A DNA stretch of 64,000 bases. Origin: Thermogemmatispora tikiterensis. GTDB taxonomy: Bacteria; Chloroflexota; Ktedonobacteria; Ktedonobacterales; Ktedonobacteraceae. Positions within the stretch are counted from its first letter, which is position 1; the number at the start of each line of letters is the position of its first letter. Shown piece after piece: positions 36,426 through 44,879 of the stretch. A program made the position numbers and the translations under genes. Location of the stretch: contig NZ_MCIF01000002.1 in the NCBI RefSeq assembly GCF_003268475.1, positions 1,904,259-1,968,258 on the forward strand, written 5' to 3'. Under the pieces are notes generated by a model. The model made no database searches. It saw only the letters and a program-made list of their open reading frames with translations, and was not told the DNA's origin.

Positions 36426-37247
36426 CTAACGCGCAGCCGTGGGCGCCAGCCCTTGCTCAGCCTCTGCCAGACGAGCCTCCAGCTCGCGCCGCGGCGGCGG
36501 CGGTGGCCCAGCCGCTCCTCCATCCTTACGGATGCGCCAGAAGTGTACCGCCAGCAGAATCGCCGTGGCCAGCGGCAGCAAGATTACATGCCCCACATAG
36601 AAGCGAATCAGGGTTGCCTGACCAACCGCGGGACCACCTACCAGCACCTGATAGACCGGCTGTCCCAAAATCGGGGTGTACGGGGCCAGGTTGGTTCCCA
36701 CCGTAATAGCCCACAGAGCAATCTGGTCCCACGGAAGCAAATAGCCAGTAAAACTCAAGAAGAGAGTACAGAAGAAGAGGCCCACGCCCACAACCCAGTT
36801 GAACTCGCGCGGCGGCTTGTAGGCGCCATGATAGAAGACACGGATCATGTGCAGGGTCACGGAGACGACCATCAGGTGGGCCGCCCAGCGGTGCATGTTG
36901 CGCACCAGATGGCCAAAGGAGACCGCGCTGCTGAGCTGGTTGATGTTCTGATAGGCCGTGTGGGTCTCAGGAACATAATAAAACATGAGAAAAACCCCGG
37001 TCAGGGTCAGCACCAGGAAGAGGAAGAAGGAGATCCCCCCCATACACCAGGTATAGGTGATCTTCATCGCCTGGCGGCTCACCTTCACCGGGTGCAGATG
37101 TAGGAAGACGTTCCCCATCATCACCAGTGACTGGTTGAGTGGGGTGTCCGGATAGCCGTGGCGGAATATCGATCGCCAGAGCTGGCTCGTCACTATCTTC
37201 TGCGTGATGATGTCGAGCAAGCTCTTCTTTTCAGGTAGTGAACTCAC
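36426..37247 (-). CDS. Cytochrome b6-type subunit
   Basis: 273-residue di-haem cytochrome b. Helix B ligands are H119 (RNMHRW) and H133 (LHMIR); helix D ligands are H220 (GHVILLP) and H235 (VHFWRIRK). The helix D pair is separated by 14 residues, the b6 spacing, not 13 as in bc1. C68 (TYTWCMGG) aligns with Cys35 of plant cytochrome b6 (YCLGG), the thioether ligand of haem cn, so an extra covalent haem is likely. TGYLLPWDQIALWA is the Qo-side signature. The C-terminus has a Pro-rich and helical tail (about 248-273). It is the first gene of the cluster, about 155 bases after its promoter. Confidence 0.95.
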   Translation of the reverse strand: MSSLPEKKSLLDIITQKIVTSQLWRSIFRHGYPDTPLNQSLVMMGNVFLHLHPVKVSRQAMKITYTWCMGGISFFLFLVLTLTGVFLMFYYVPETHTAYQNINQLSSAVSFGHLVRNMHRWAAHLMVVSVTLHMIRVFYHGAYKPPREFNWVVGVGLFFCTLFLSFTGYLLPWDQIALWAITVGTNLAPYTPILGQPVYQVLVGGPAVGQATLIRFYVGHVILLPLATAILLAVHFWRIRKDGGAAGPPPPPRRELEARLAEAEQGLAPTAAR

Positions 37248-37399
37248 ACACAGTTCCTCCTGTTCTCATCCCTCAGCGAGCGTGACGACCATCTGAGCTG
37301 CCGCTCATAGGTTCGCTCCTTGCCTGCTTTTGTCCAGCAATTCCTTCTCGGCTGGTTAGCAGCAACGAAACGGGAGATGGGCGCTCAGCTGCGTGGCAG

Positions 37400-37408
37400 A
37401 TTATACCA
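37400..37408 (-). promoter_or_regulatory. Extended -10 promoter of the cytochrome b6 cluster
   Basis: TGG TATAAT on the minus strand (TATAAT at 37400-37405, TG one base upstream), an extended -10 element. The -35 region is weak (ACTCAG at 17 bases), which fits activator control from upstream sites. Confidence 0.55.
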
Positions 37409-37642
37409 CACCGGCTCTCTCCCTGAGTACCCCTTCCCAACAGGGTCCTGCCTCGCTTCCACCCCCTCCCCTTTCTCTGCCTATTCTCTTCTAATAAGAG
37501 GAGGCCACAGCTGCGCCAGACGGGTAAGGCCAGGCTGATGGGCTTTGCTCCTCTCCCTTAGCAGCCCTCGGTGCGCTCAAAGGAGCAGCCCGCTCTTTCT
37601 CTGCCCCTCATTGTTAGATTACAGAGATCTCCTGAAGAGAGC

Positions 37643-37660
37643 ATCAGGTGTTTACCTGAT
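37643..37660. promoter_or_regulatory. Palindromic operator-like site 1
   Basis: ATCAGGT-GTTT-ACCTGAT, 18 bp with seven-base perfect arms. It lies about 235 bp upstream of the cytochrome cluster -10 box and matches site 2 (37884-37901) in arms and flanks (both are preceded by GAGAxC and followed by TT). Confidence 0.65.
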
Positions 37661-37883
37661 TTTATCAGCCGGCCCCCTGGCCAAGCACCCTTCCGCTCGC
37701 GCCTGGGAGGCCACGCGGTCCACCTCTTTGCCTCAGCCTTCTTAGCCAGGCAACCCCAGCTCTGCCTGTTCTCAGGGAAGGCAACGCCCGTTTTACCCTG
37801 TAATACACCTCTTCTGAGGAGAAAGGCCAGCATGGAGGTTCTCAGCCGCCCGGGAGATTATAGCACGGGGACCCGAGGAGAAC

Positions 37884-37901
37884 ATCAGGTAAATACCTGA
37901 T
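37884..37901. promoter_or_regulatory. Palindromic operator-like site 2
   Basis: ATCAGGT-AAAT-ACCTGAT, same arms as site 1, with core CATCAGGTnnnTACCTGATT shared. It lies about 225 bp upstream of the promoter of the NarL-type kinase gene and 241 bp from site 1. Confidence 0.65.
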
Positions 37902-38126
37902 TCTGCCCGGCACTCTACGCACGCCTCCCCTCACGACCCACCAGGTCTCCAGATGGCTGCTGGCCGCGGCAGTCTGGAGGAATAGAGAAGAGACTTGGGT
38001 GAGGAGGTCGCTCTACCATTTTTATTTTCTCTACCTATACACTATCAATATATCATATCAAAACTACTAATAGTATAGCCAACACGGGCAATAGGAGATG
38101 GTAGGTGCGATTTTGCCTGCGCTCGT

Positions 38127-38155
38127 TTGACAGGCAAGCCCCCCAACGCTACAAT
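38127..38155 (+). promoter_or_regulatory. Promoter of the NarL-type kinase/regulator operon
   Basis: TTGACA (38127-38132), 17-base spacer, TACAAT (38150-38155), about 50 bases before the start codon. Confidence 0.8.
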
Positions 38156-38205
38156 TAAAGGGGAGGGAGGCTCCTCTTCGCTAAGCGTAGAGAGGTTCGA
38201 GAGCT

Positions 38206-39342
38206 ATGGAGCGCAAGACTACACTGGCCGGGTCGGGGGTGCAAAGCTGGCCGCGCTTGCTCAGGCCCCTACTTAGCCTGCCTATCTTCTATAAAGTTCT
38301 GATTGCCAATAGCTTGATTATCTTTGTCGGCGCTACCGGCGGCACCTGGCTGGCCTCCCATTTGAATGATAGCCGGCAGGGGCTGGCAACGCCTACCTCG
38401 CTGATCATTTTTATTACGGTGGGCTGGCTGGTGAGCGTGGCCTTGAATTTCTTGCTGCTGCAGATCGCTTTCCGGCCCCTGATGGACCTGGGCAAGGTTA
38501 TGAGCCGTGTCCAGAAGGGCGAGCGTTCGCTGCGCGCTCCTCTGACCGGGCTTGATCCTCAAGCCGACCAGCTCGCTGCGACCTTCAACGTCATGCTGGA
38601 GGCCATTGACGAGGCGTCGCGCCTGCGTTCAACGCAGATCATCAATGCTCAGGAGCAGGAGCGCAAACGCATTGCTCGCGAGTTGCACGACGAAACCAGC
38701 CAGATGCTCACCTCGCTGCTCATCAGCCTGGCGATCCTGGAGAAGTCGGTGACCAGCCCCGAGGCCCGCGAACGTATCGCCGATACACGCAATCTGGCCC
38801 ATCAAACGCTACGGGCTATCCGCAACTTGAGCATCGATCTGCGTCCCAGTGCCCTCGATGACTTGGGCTTGCTGCCGGCGCTGCGCTGGTATATTAAAGA
38901 ATATCAACAGAAGTGCTCCATCGAGGTAGAGTTTTCAGCCACAGGCTTTAAGGGGCGACTGCCCGCCGAGATGGAGACTGTCCTTTATCGCATTGTGCAG
39001 GAGGCTCTGACCAATACCGCCCGTCACGCCAATGCGACGAAGGTCTCTATCGCCCTGCGGGAGGAGGAAGGAGCGGTCCACGCAACGATCAGCGATAATG
39101 GCTGCGGCTTCGATGTCGAGGCCTTGATGAAGACGCCAGGCCAGGAGCGCGGCCTGGGCCTGGCTGGCATGCAGGAACGGGCCGTTCTCCTCGATGGGTC
39201 GCTGGACATCAAGTCCCGTCCTGGCGCTGGCACCACTATCGAGGTACGCTTGCCCCTGCGCCAGAGTGATAGCGAGTCCGTTCCCTACGCTGAGCTGACC
39301 CCTTCGGAGAAGCAACCGCGCGGAGGTCCGGTGAAGGTATGA
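38206..39342 (+). CDS. NarL-type sensor histidine kinase (HAMP, HisKA_3)
   Basis: 378-residue kinase. Two membrane helices (about 28-50 and 64-87) bracket a very short periplasmic loop; a HAMP linker (about 88-140) follows. HisKA_3 has the phospho-acceptor H161 in ARELHDETSQML, typical of kinases that pair with LuxR-type regulators. The HATPase domain shows LTNTARHANATKV, DNGCGFD and GLGLAGMQERA. The gene overlaps the following response regulator by the ATGA quartet, so the two are a cognate pair. Divergent from the respiratory cluster, so it may sense redox or membrane state and control that cluster; this is inference from position. Confidence 0.92.
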   Translation: MERKTTLAGSGVQSWPRLLRPLLSLPIFYKVLIANSLIIFVGATGGTWLASHLNDSRQGLATPTSLIIFITVGWLVSVALNFLLLQIAFRPLMDLGKVMSRVQKGERSLRAPLTGLDPQADQLAATFNVMLEAIDEASRLRSTQIINAQEQERKRIARELHDETSQMLTSLLISLAILEKSVTSPEARERIADTRNLAHQTLRAIRNLSIDLRPSALDDLGLLPALRWYIKEYQQKCSIEVEFSATGFKGRLPAEMETVLYRIVQEALTNTARHANATKVSIALREEEGAVHATISDNGCGFDVEALMKTPGQERGLGLAGMQERAVLLDGSLDIKSRPGAGTTIEVRLPLRQSDSESVPYAELTPSEKQPRGGPVKV

Positions 39343-40028
39343 CGATGACGAGTACAGCTGAGGCAACCAAAGCCGTGCAGAAGATTCGTATTCTCCTGGC
39401 CGATGACCACACGATCCTGCGCGCTGGCCTGAAGATGATGCTCAATGCTCAACCCGATATGGAGGTGGTTGGCGAAGCGCAGGATGGCCGCCAGGCTCTC
39501 CAGGAAGCGCTTCGCCTCCAACCCGATATCGTGCTCATGGATATCACCATGCCCGACATGAGCGGGATCGAGGCCACACGGCAGATCAAGAAGCAGGTCC
39601 CCGAGACCAAGGTGCTCATCCTGACGATGCACGAGAACGACGAATATATCTTTCAGGCGCTGCGGGCAGGCGCCTCTGGCTACATGCTCAAGGAGGCCGC
39701 CGATACCGATCTGATCTCAGCGCTGCACGTCATCCAGAATGGTCAGGTCTATCTCTCGCCGGTGGCTCAGTCGGTCATGGTGGGCGACTATCTCCAGCGA
39801 GTACGTGCCGGTGAGGAGAAGGACAGCTACGAGAGCCTCACTGAGCGAGAGCGGGAGATTCTGAAACTGGTGGCTGAGGGTTATACCAACACAAAAATCG
39901 CCGAACGCCTGGTTATCAGCCCCAAGACGGTCGACACGCACCGCACACACATTATGGATAAATTGAATCTCCATAGCCGCGCCGAGCTGGTCAAGTACGC
40001 AATGCGGCGCGGCTTGCTGGAAGACTAG
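39339..40028 (+). CDS. LuxR/NarL family response regulator
   Basis: 229-residue two-domain regulator. Receiver domain (about 15-130): D22-D23 acidic pair, phospho-acceptor D68 (VLMDITMPD), and a conserved Lys in YMLKEA near 120. C-terminal LuxR-type helix-turn-helix (about 160-225): LTEREREILKLVAEGYTN, and AERLVISPKTVDTHRTHI as the recognition helix region. ATG at 39339 overlaps the kinase stop. Candidate binding sites are the two 18-bp palindromes upstream of the operon, since NarL-type dimers bind short inverted repeats; no direct evidence. Confidence 0.95.
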   Translation: MTMTSTAEATKAVQKIRILLADDHTILRAGLKMMLNAQPDMEVVGEAQDGRQALQEALRLQPDIVLMDITMPDMSGIEATRQIKKQVPETKVLILTMHENDEYIFQALRAGASGYMLKEAADTDLISALHVIQNGQVYLSPVAQSVMVGDYLQRVRAGEEKDSYESLTEREREILKLVAEGYTNTKIAERLVISPKTVDTHRTHIMDKLNLHSRAELVKYAMRRGLLED

Positions 40029-40140
40029 CCGGGCGGTGCGTCACTTCCGCCTGCCCGCCAGCCAGCGAGACCTCTCGGCCTGGCCGCGGAGTGAGCCTCC
40101 TTCGTTGGCTGGGGCGAGGATGAGAGAGGGTGTAACCACA

Positions 40141-40488
40141 TCACACCTCATCCTCATCGCTGAGGTCAGCCTCTCGCCCGCTCTCTCCAGCGAAATACTC
40201 GTCGCTGTAGAAGCCGACATCTCTGCCAACGTAGACGCTCACCAGAAAGTCGTCGCGCGGCATATCTGCGGAAAGGACCAGGTCTTCGTCGATCTGCTCG
40301 ATCAGTTTGGTCAGCTCAGCCTCCTCCAGCTCGCGTTCAAGGATCAAGGTACCATGCACTGCCGTTGTGGTAAAGTGAATGTCAATGGTACCAAGGCGCG
40401 TGCTGTTCTGCAGGCTATTACCCTGCATGATGTAATAGCCTTCTGAGTAGGGTGTGCGGAAGTGTCGTTCGAAGCGAATGTCTTCCAT
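40141..40488 (-). CDS. Small acidic protein of unknown function
   Basis: About 115 residues. No family recognised. The N-terminal part alternates strand-like segments (YYIMQGNSLQ, LGTIDIHFTTTAVHGTLILE), followed by an acidic helix (ELEEAELTKLIEQIDED) and a strand VSVYVGRDVGFY; the C-terminus is very acidic (SDEDEV). The composition is clearly protein-like. The frame extends to 40563, but MEDIRFERHFRTPY from ATG 40488 is the likely start, with a weak GGCAGG upstream; the extra residues are Arg/Gly-rich. It converges on the NarL-type regulator gene and stands alone. Confidence 0.6.
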   Translation of the reverse strand: MEDIRFERHFRTPYSEGYYIMQGNSLQNSTRLGTIDIHFTTTAVHGTLILERELEEAELTKLIEQIDEDLVLSADMPRDDFLVSVYVGRDVGFYSDEYFAGESGREADLSDEDEV

Positions 40489-40745
40489 AAGCCTGCCAGG
40501 TCTGCGCGGCAGCTGGGCTTGACCGCCGCGCCCTCCTTTCTGATCACCAGATCTACGCCACACTGTCCGTCAATCGTGAAGGATGGGAAGCTATCCCGTC
40601 CTCCGGCACCTCTCCCCTGGGGGAGAGGCCTGCACCGGATATCGCGCACATTATAACATAGTTCCGTCGCGATAGGGGATACACAGATCACTTCTTCCAC
40701 GCGATGCCAGCCTTCCCAGTTTCGTCGCTCAGGTTGGCTTGCGCT

Positions 40746-42716
40746 TCAGCTGAGGAAGCGGAAGGAGGCTCGTGCCGGCGCAAAGACTTGCCTCTCCTCA
40801 TCTGTGTAGATCTTTTGATATGCCAGCTGCATAAAGGTGTAGAGGTGGCCGGAGCGACTCGTGACCAGCAGGACCTCCGTGTAGCTGGCCCCTGCGATGG
40901 TGACTGTTCCTCGCAGCTGTTGCCAGCTCACACCGCCAAAAGTCAGAGGGTCTGCCGATTTGGCACCTGTCAGGCCTACCTGGTTTGCCTCTTTCTGGAG
41001 ATAATGGGCCGGGTCCTGATCACCAGCGGGGGCCACCAGGAGAATCATCTGTCCGGTCTGGCTGCTATCGCTAAAAGTGACCTTGCCCTGCTGGTAATCC
41101 AGCTGATAGCTCCACCCCTGCGGGTATGAGAGCGCCACTCCCAGACGTTGATCGCTAAACGCCTGCAGAGGCTGGGTAATGAGCGGGACATTGAACGGCT
41201 GATAAACGACCACCCAAGCAGTCAAGCCACCACCGATGAGGAGCAAAGCCAGGATTAATGCCACAACAGCCAGCGGGCGCTTACGCCGTCGGGAGGTTTG
41301 ATTCTCAGTGGCAGTTGACCGGGCAGCTGGCGATAAGCTGGGCTTTTCGACCTGGGGCAGAGCAGCTGTTTCCTCGGCTTCCCACTGGCGGAGAGAAGGA
41401 TTAGCCAGACGCGACGCCTGCTCAACCTTGTCGGCCCCCCAGCTGGCGACCTCGGGAGGTCTGGAGGGAGACGTTCCTGCTCCAGCCCTCGTGGCTGGAG
41501 CGCCAAAAAGGGGAGGCTCCCCTCTTCCCGGTAACGAGGGAGGCGACCCACTAGAGGGCGCGAGCGCGGATGCCGGCAGCGGGGTGACAGGCTGAGAGCG
41601 CCACGGGCCAGCGGTCACCCTAGGCCCGGCAGGAGGCTGCGCTGCCAGGCGCATGGTATCCAGCTCCTCGATGTCTCCCGAGCGCGTGGGAGAACTGGCC
41701 TGCCCAGCAAAGGACATGCCACGCTCCCTGCCCAGCTCGTGCTCCTGCCAACGGCTGGGACGCGGCGTCGAGGCGCGTTCAATGACCAGCCCAGGCCCGG
41801 GACTGGCCTTGAGCGGCATGGTAGGTAGATCGCCGACAGCCTCGTGACGCTGATCAGGTTGCTCACCGGGGCGCACACGCTCCGAGCGCGGCAGCTCTAT
41901 TCCTAAGAGATGCCCCTGCGTGGGCATGTCCTCATAGGAGAGGGAAGATGAAGCGTCCTCGACCTGAGCCTGAGACCAGCCTTCCTCAACCGGCGTCTGC
42001 CCCGAGAGCTGCCGGATCTCAGCCTCGCTTGCTTCCCCTGGCTGCGGCATGATCAGGGTCTCATTCTCTTCCCAGACGCGCACATGCAACTCACGCGGAG
42101 AGAGTGAGCGCCCTGAGCATAGCCCCCCCTCTGGAGAAGAGGAGGGGAGCAACTGGCCAGCTTCCTCTGTCGGAGTCTCTTCCGAACGAGCGGCGGGTAC
42201 TGTCGAGGTCGGTGCATCAGCTAACCAGGCCCGGCGCCAGGCCTCTGCCACCGCCGCGGTCTCGGACTGCTCTCCCATATCCTCGGCAGCGCTTGATTCC
42301 TGCTCGCCAGAAGGAGAGGCAGGCCGAGAGGTAGCCAGCTGGGCTGACCACGAAGCAGCAGATCCCTGATCTGGAGAGTTAGCTGTAGAAGAAGAACTCT
42401 GAAAGGAACTCTCCGTTTCCCCGGGCAGGTCGGGCAAGCGCTCGAACGAGTCGCGGCGCGGCGCCCGCCAGCGGCGGCTAGCTACCTCCCGATCTAACTG
42501 GTCTAGCCAGGGAGGCGGCAGATGCACATCGTTAGGAGCCGGCGCCTTCCCAGCAGGCTCCTGAGTTACCAGATGCCCTGCAGAGGGCGGCTCCCCGCTG
42601 ACGGAAGTGGAAGGAGTCACCTGCTTTGTCGCGGGTAGAAATCTGCCACAGTTATTGCAGAAGCGTGCATTTTCCCTGGGCAAGGCTTTGCCACAATGCG
42701 GACAGAAAACGGCCAC
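40746..42716 (-). CDS. Zinc-ribbon membrane protein with long disordered linker
   Basis: 656-residue protein in three parts. The N-terminus is a double-Cys zinc ribbon (CPHCGKAL ... FCNNCGRFLP). Residues about 30-480 are low-complexity, rich in Ser, Pro, Glu, Gln and Ala, and probably disordered. One membrane helix follows (about 487-508, AVVALILALLLIGGGLTAW) after a basic stop RRRKR. The C-terminal 140 residues outside form a compact domain beginning RLGVALSYPQGWSYQLD, similar to PsbP-like/DUF1795 folds found in many zinc-ribbon proteins of Chloroflexota and Actinobacteria. It is probably a cell-surface or envelope sensor-type protein; function unknown. Start ATG 42716. Confidence 0.8.
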   Translation of the reverse strand: MAVFCPHCGKALPRENARFCNNCGRFLPATKQVTPSTSVSGEPPSAGHLVTQEPAGKAPAPNDVHLPPPWLDQLDREVASRRWRAPRRDSFERLPDLPGETESSFQSSSSTANSPDQGSAASWSAQLATSRPASPSGEQESSAAEDMGEQSETAAVAEAWRRAWLADAPTSTVPAARSEETPTEEAGQLLPSSSPEGGLCSGRSLSPRELHVRVWEENETLIMPQPGEASEAEIRQLSGQTPVEEGWSQAQVEDASSSLSYEDMPTQGHLLGIELPRSERVRPGEQPDQRHEAVGDLPTMPLKASPGPGLVIERASTPRPSRWQEHELGRERGMSFAGQASSPTRSGDIEELDTMRLAAQPPAGPRVTAGPWRSQPVTPLPASALAPSSGSPPSLPGRGEPPLFGAPATRAGAGTSPSRPPEVASWGADKVEQASRLANPSLRQWEAEETAALPQVEKPSLSPAARSTATENQTSRRRKRPLAVVALILALLLIGGGLTAWVVVYQPFNVPLITQPLQAFSDQRLGVALSYPQGWSYQLDYQQGKVTFSDSSQTGQMILLVAPAGDQDPAHYLQKEANQVGLTGAKSADPLTFGGVSWQQLRGTVTIAGASYTEVLLVTSRSGHLYTFMQLAYQKIYTDEERQVFAPARASFRFLS

Positions 42717-42850
42717 AAACTCCCTCCTGCATATGCTCGCTCCGGCGCAGCATCACGACCTGCCCGAGTTGGCGGGTCTGACGGTACTTGATGGTAGCTA
42801 CGGTATCTTACCAGCCCGCTTTCGTCAAGCGCGATAGCCCAAAAGGAGTG

Positions 42851-44086
42851 CTATTTCAGGGCCAGAACGGCCTCCCGCTCGGTGGGACTGGCCAGCAGCT
42901 GCTGGTTTTTGATCAGTTCGACCAGCTTTCTGCGTCCTTTGGGGCTACCAATCATGATCGCCCCAACCAGCCTGTTCTCGCGCAGGAATAGCTTGCGGTA
43001 GTTCTCATGGCCTTTTTCGCCAGGCTCGCGCAACGAGATGCTTTCCAGCTCTGGATTGTTGGACTCAGCTGTGCCAATGACGGCAATGTTGACATCAAAG
43101 AGCGGGCTTGTATACGTGGGCACATCAACGTATGGCTCATGGCCTCCAGCCATGTTGATAGCGGCGATGCGCCCATGCGCCAAAGCATTATCCCAGGTCC
43201 CCATCGTATGGTGACGGCCAATCGTCGGATCGTAAAACTCGGCAACGTCGCCGGCAGCATAGACATGCGGCACATTCGTCTCTAGATACTCGTTCACTAC
43301 AACCCCAGTGCGAACCTCAATGGGGGTGCCTTTGAGGAAAGCGGTGTTGAGCGTAATCCCAAGCCCTACGCCGATGATGTCCGCCTGGATCTCACGCCCC
43401 TGCTTCGTCTTGACATAGGCCGGTACTCCGTCGCGCGCAACAACCTCAGCGATTTCGTCGCCGTGGATGACATTGACGCCAAAACGCCTGGCAATGGCAT
43501 CGACGATCTCGCCCCCCTCGGGATCAAGACAATTGCGCAACCAGTACGGACCACGCATAAGCCAGGTGGTCTCTAGCTTGCGCATGGCAAAACCGTCACA
43601 CAGTTCATAGGAGATGAAGCTGCCTCCGTAGGCCAGGGCCGTGCGCGATTCGAGGATGCGCGCTATAATAGTCTTCGTGTCATCCAGGGTGACAAAGTTG
43701 TAGATGTGCTTCGTGCCAGCTGCTCCCGGCACCTGCAGCGGCTTGGCCCAGCCCCCGCTGGCAATGAGAAGCGCATCGTAGGGGAAATGTTGCCCGCGTT
43801 CAGTCACTACAATCCGCTCGTCCGTGTTGACCTCGGTCACAAGGGTCTCGGTCAGCAGAGAGATGCGGCGCTGCTCATGCCAGGCAAAGTCACGCATCAT
43901 TACCTTTTGCTCGGGCAGCACCCCTTGCAGGAAACGCGGCAATGAAACACGGTTGTAGAGAGGGTAAGGCTCGTTGGTAATCAGATGAATGCTGCAGTTT
44001 GGATCAAGCTTGCGTAAGGTCTCGGCGGCTGTGGTGCCGGCGATCCCGTTCCCAATAATAACGTACCGTTTCTCGTGCGTTGTCAA
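42851..44086 (-). CDS. FAD-dependent pyridine-nucleotide-disulfide-type oxidoreductase
   Basis: 411-residue flavoprotein of the rubredoxin/nitrite/ferredoxin-reductase group. FAD site 1 is IIGNGIAGTTAAE (GxGxxG, residues 10-22); FAD site 2 is VPHVYAAGDVAEF near 280. The second Rossmann motif, normally GGGxxGxE for NAD(P), reads GGSFISYE (about 155-162), so dinucleotide binding may be altered. LDPEGGEIVDAIARRFG and the C-terminal FLRENRLVGAIMIG agree with the family. No Cys pair for disulfide chemistry is seen. The partner could be a ferredoxin, rubredoxin or quinone. It follows the zinc-ribbon gene's strand by 134 bases, but their roles look unrelated. Confidence 0.87.
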   Translation of the reverse strand: MTTHEKRYVIIGNGIAGTTAAETLRKLDPNCSIHLITNEPYPLYNRVSLPRFLQGVLPEQKVMMRDFAWHEQRRISLLTETLVTEVNTDERIVVTERGQHFPYDALLIASGGWAKPLQVPGAAGTKHIYNFVTLDDTKTIIARILESRTALAYGGSFISYELCDGFAMRKLETTWLMRGPYWLRNCLDPEGGEIVDAIARRFGVNVIHGDEIAEVVARDGVPAYVKTKQGREIQADIIGVGLGITLNTAFLKGTPIEVRTGVVVNEYLETNVPHVYAAGDVAEFYDPTIGRHHTMGTWDNALAHGRIAAINMAGGHEPYVDVPTYTSPLFDVNIAVIGTAESNNPELESISLREPGEKGHENYRKLFLRENRLVGAIMIGSPKGRRKLVELIKNQQLLASPTEREAVLALK

Positions 44087-44212
44087 ATGCCGTTCTCCTT
44101 GCCTGCGATGGTTTTCCTGGTCTCTGTCTTATGGGCGATTCTAGCATAGTTCAGGCAAAATTGCTACTGGACTCTTCCGTAAGGCCGCCAGGCGCGGCCT
44201 TCTTCCCTTTAC

Positions 44213-44241
44213 TTGCCTCGCTAGTTTGCCTATCATATAAT
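44213..44241 (+). promoter_or_regulatory. Promoter of the marR-MFS unit
   Basis: TTGCCT (44213-44218), 17-base spacer, TATAAT (44236-44241), 30 bases before the start codon. The -10 area is AT-rich and overlaps a loosely symmetric TTTG...CAAA element that could hold the MarR operator. Confidence 0.65.
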
Positions 44242-44270
44242 TAGATTGTCAAAGTGAGTAAGGAGCGACC

Positions 44271-44750
44271 ATGCGACCGGATTCGCTGGATGATAGCGCA
44301 GCGCTGGCAATGGAGCTGCTGGATATTGTCCCCAAGGTGCTGCGCCAGATGCACACCGATGCGCTCAATTCCGAAATCCTGGCTGAGCCTGACCGCGAGG
44401 ATCTCTCCGAGATCCGTACCACTAGCGGACAGCTGAGCCTGCTGCGCATTCTGATCGAGCGCAAGTGCTGCATGATGCAGGAGCTGGCCCGCCAGCTCGG
44501 GGTGACGCCTTCAACGGTGACGGCAATGGTGAAACGCTTGCAGGCTCAGGGCTATCTGGAACGGAGTCGCGATGAGGCCGACTGGCGTACGGTCTGGGTG
44601 AAGCCAACAGCACGCGCCCAACACCTGGTCCAACTCTATGACCGTGGCCGCCTGGCTTCGCTGGAGCGCCGTCTGGCCCGTCTGAGCGAGACTGAGCGCG
44701 AGCACCTTGTCGCCGCGCTTCCCGCCTTACGTCACCTCATCGAAGGCTGA
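44271..44750 (+). CDS. MarR family transcriptional regulator
   Basis: 159-residue dimeric winged-helix regulator. The DNA-binding core is at about 60-125: MMQELARQLGVTPSTVTAMVKRLQAQGYLERSRDEADWRTVWV, with the recognition helix in TPSTVTAMVKRL and the wing RDEADWR. Flanking helices form the dimer interface. ATG 44271 has AAGGAG seven bases upstream. It precedes the MFS exporter by 129 bases on the same strand; MarR proteins typically repress such a neighbour and release DNA on binding the exported compound, so it is likely the local repressor. Confidence 0.92.
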   Translation: MRPDSLDDSAALAMELLDIVPKVLRQMHTDALNSEILAEPDREDLSEIRTTSGQLSLLRILIERKCCMMQELARQLGVTPSTVTAMVKRLQAQGYLERSRDEADWRTVWVKPTARAQHLVQLYDRGRLASLERRLARLSETEREHLVAALPALRHLIEG

Positions 44751-44879
44751 TGAGTGGCCGCTGAAGGCGCCTATTCGCTCCGCACCGCTTCGCTTCCATC
44801 GCCTTTGCTCCCTGCACGCTGTTTCCCCTCTTTTATTGTCCATACATATCACGTAAAAGGAGAGTAGAAAGGTTTTACT

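Larger units (their letters stand above)
37248..38205. other. Divergent control region, cytochrome cluster / NarL-type pair
   Basis: 958 bases with no supported gene. It holds two divergent promoters (37400 minus, 38127 plus) and two identical-arm palindromes. The stretch 38010-38085 is strongly AT-rich, unlike its surroundings, and may be bent or easily melted DNA. Confidence 0.6.
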
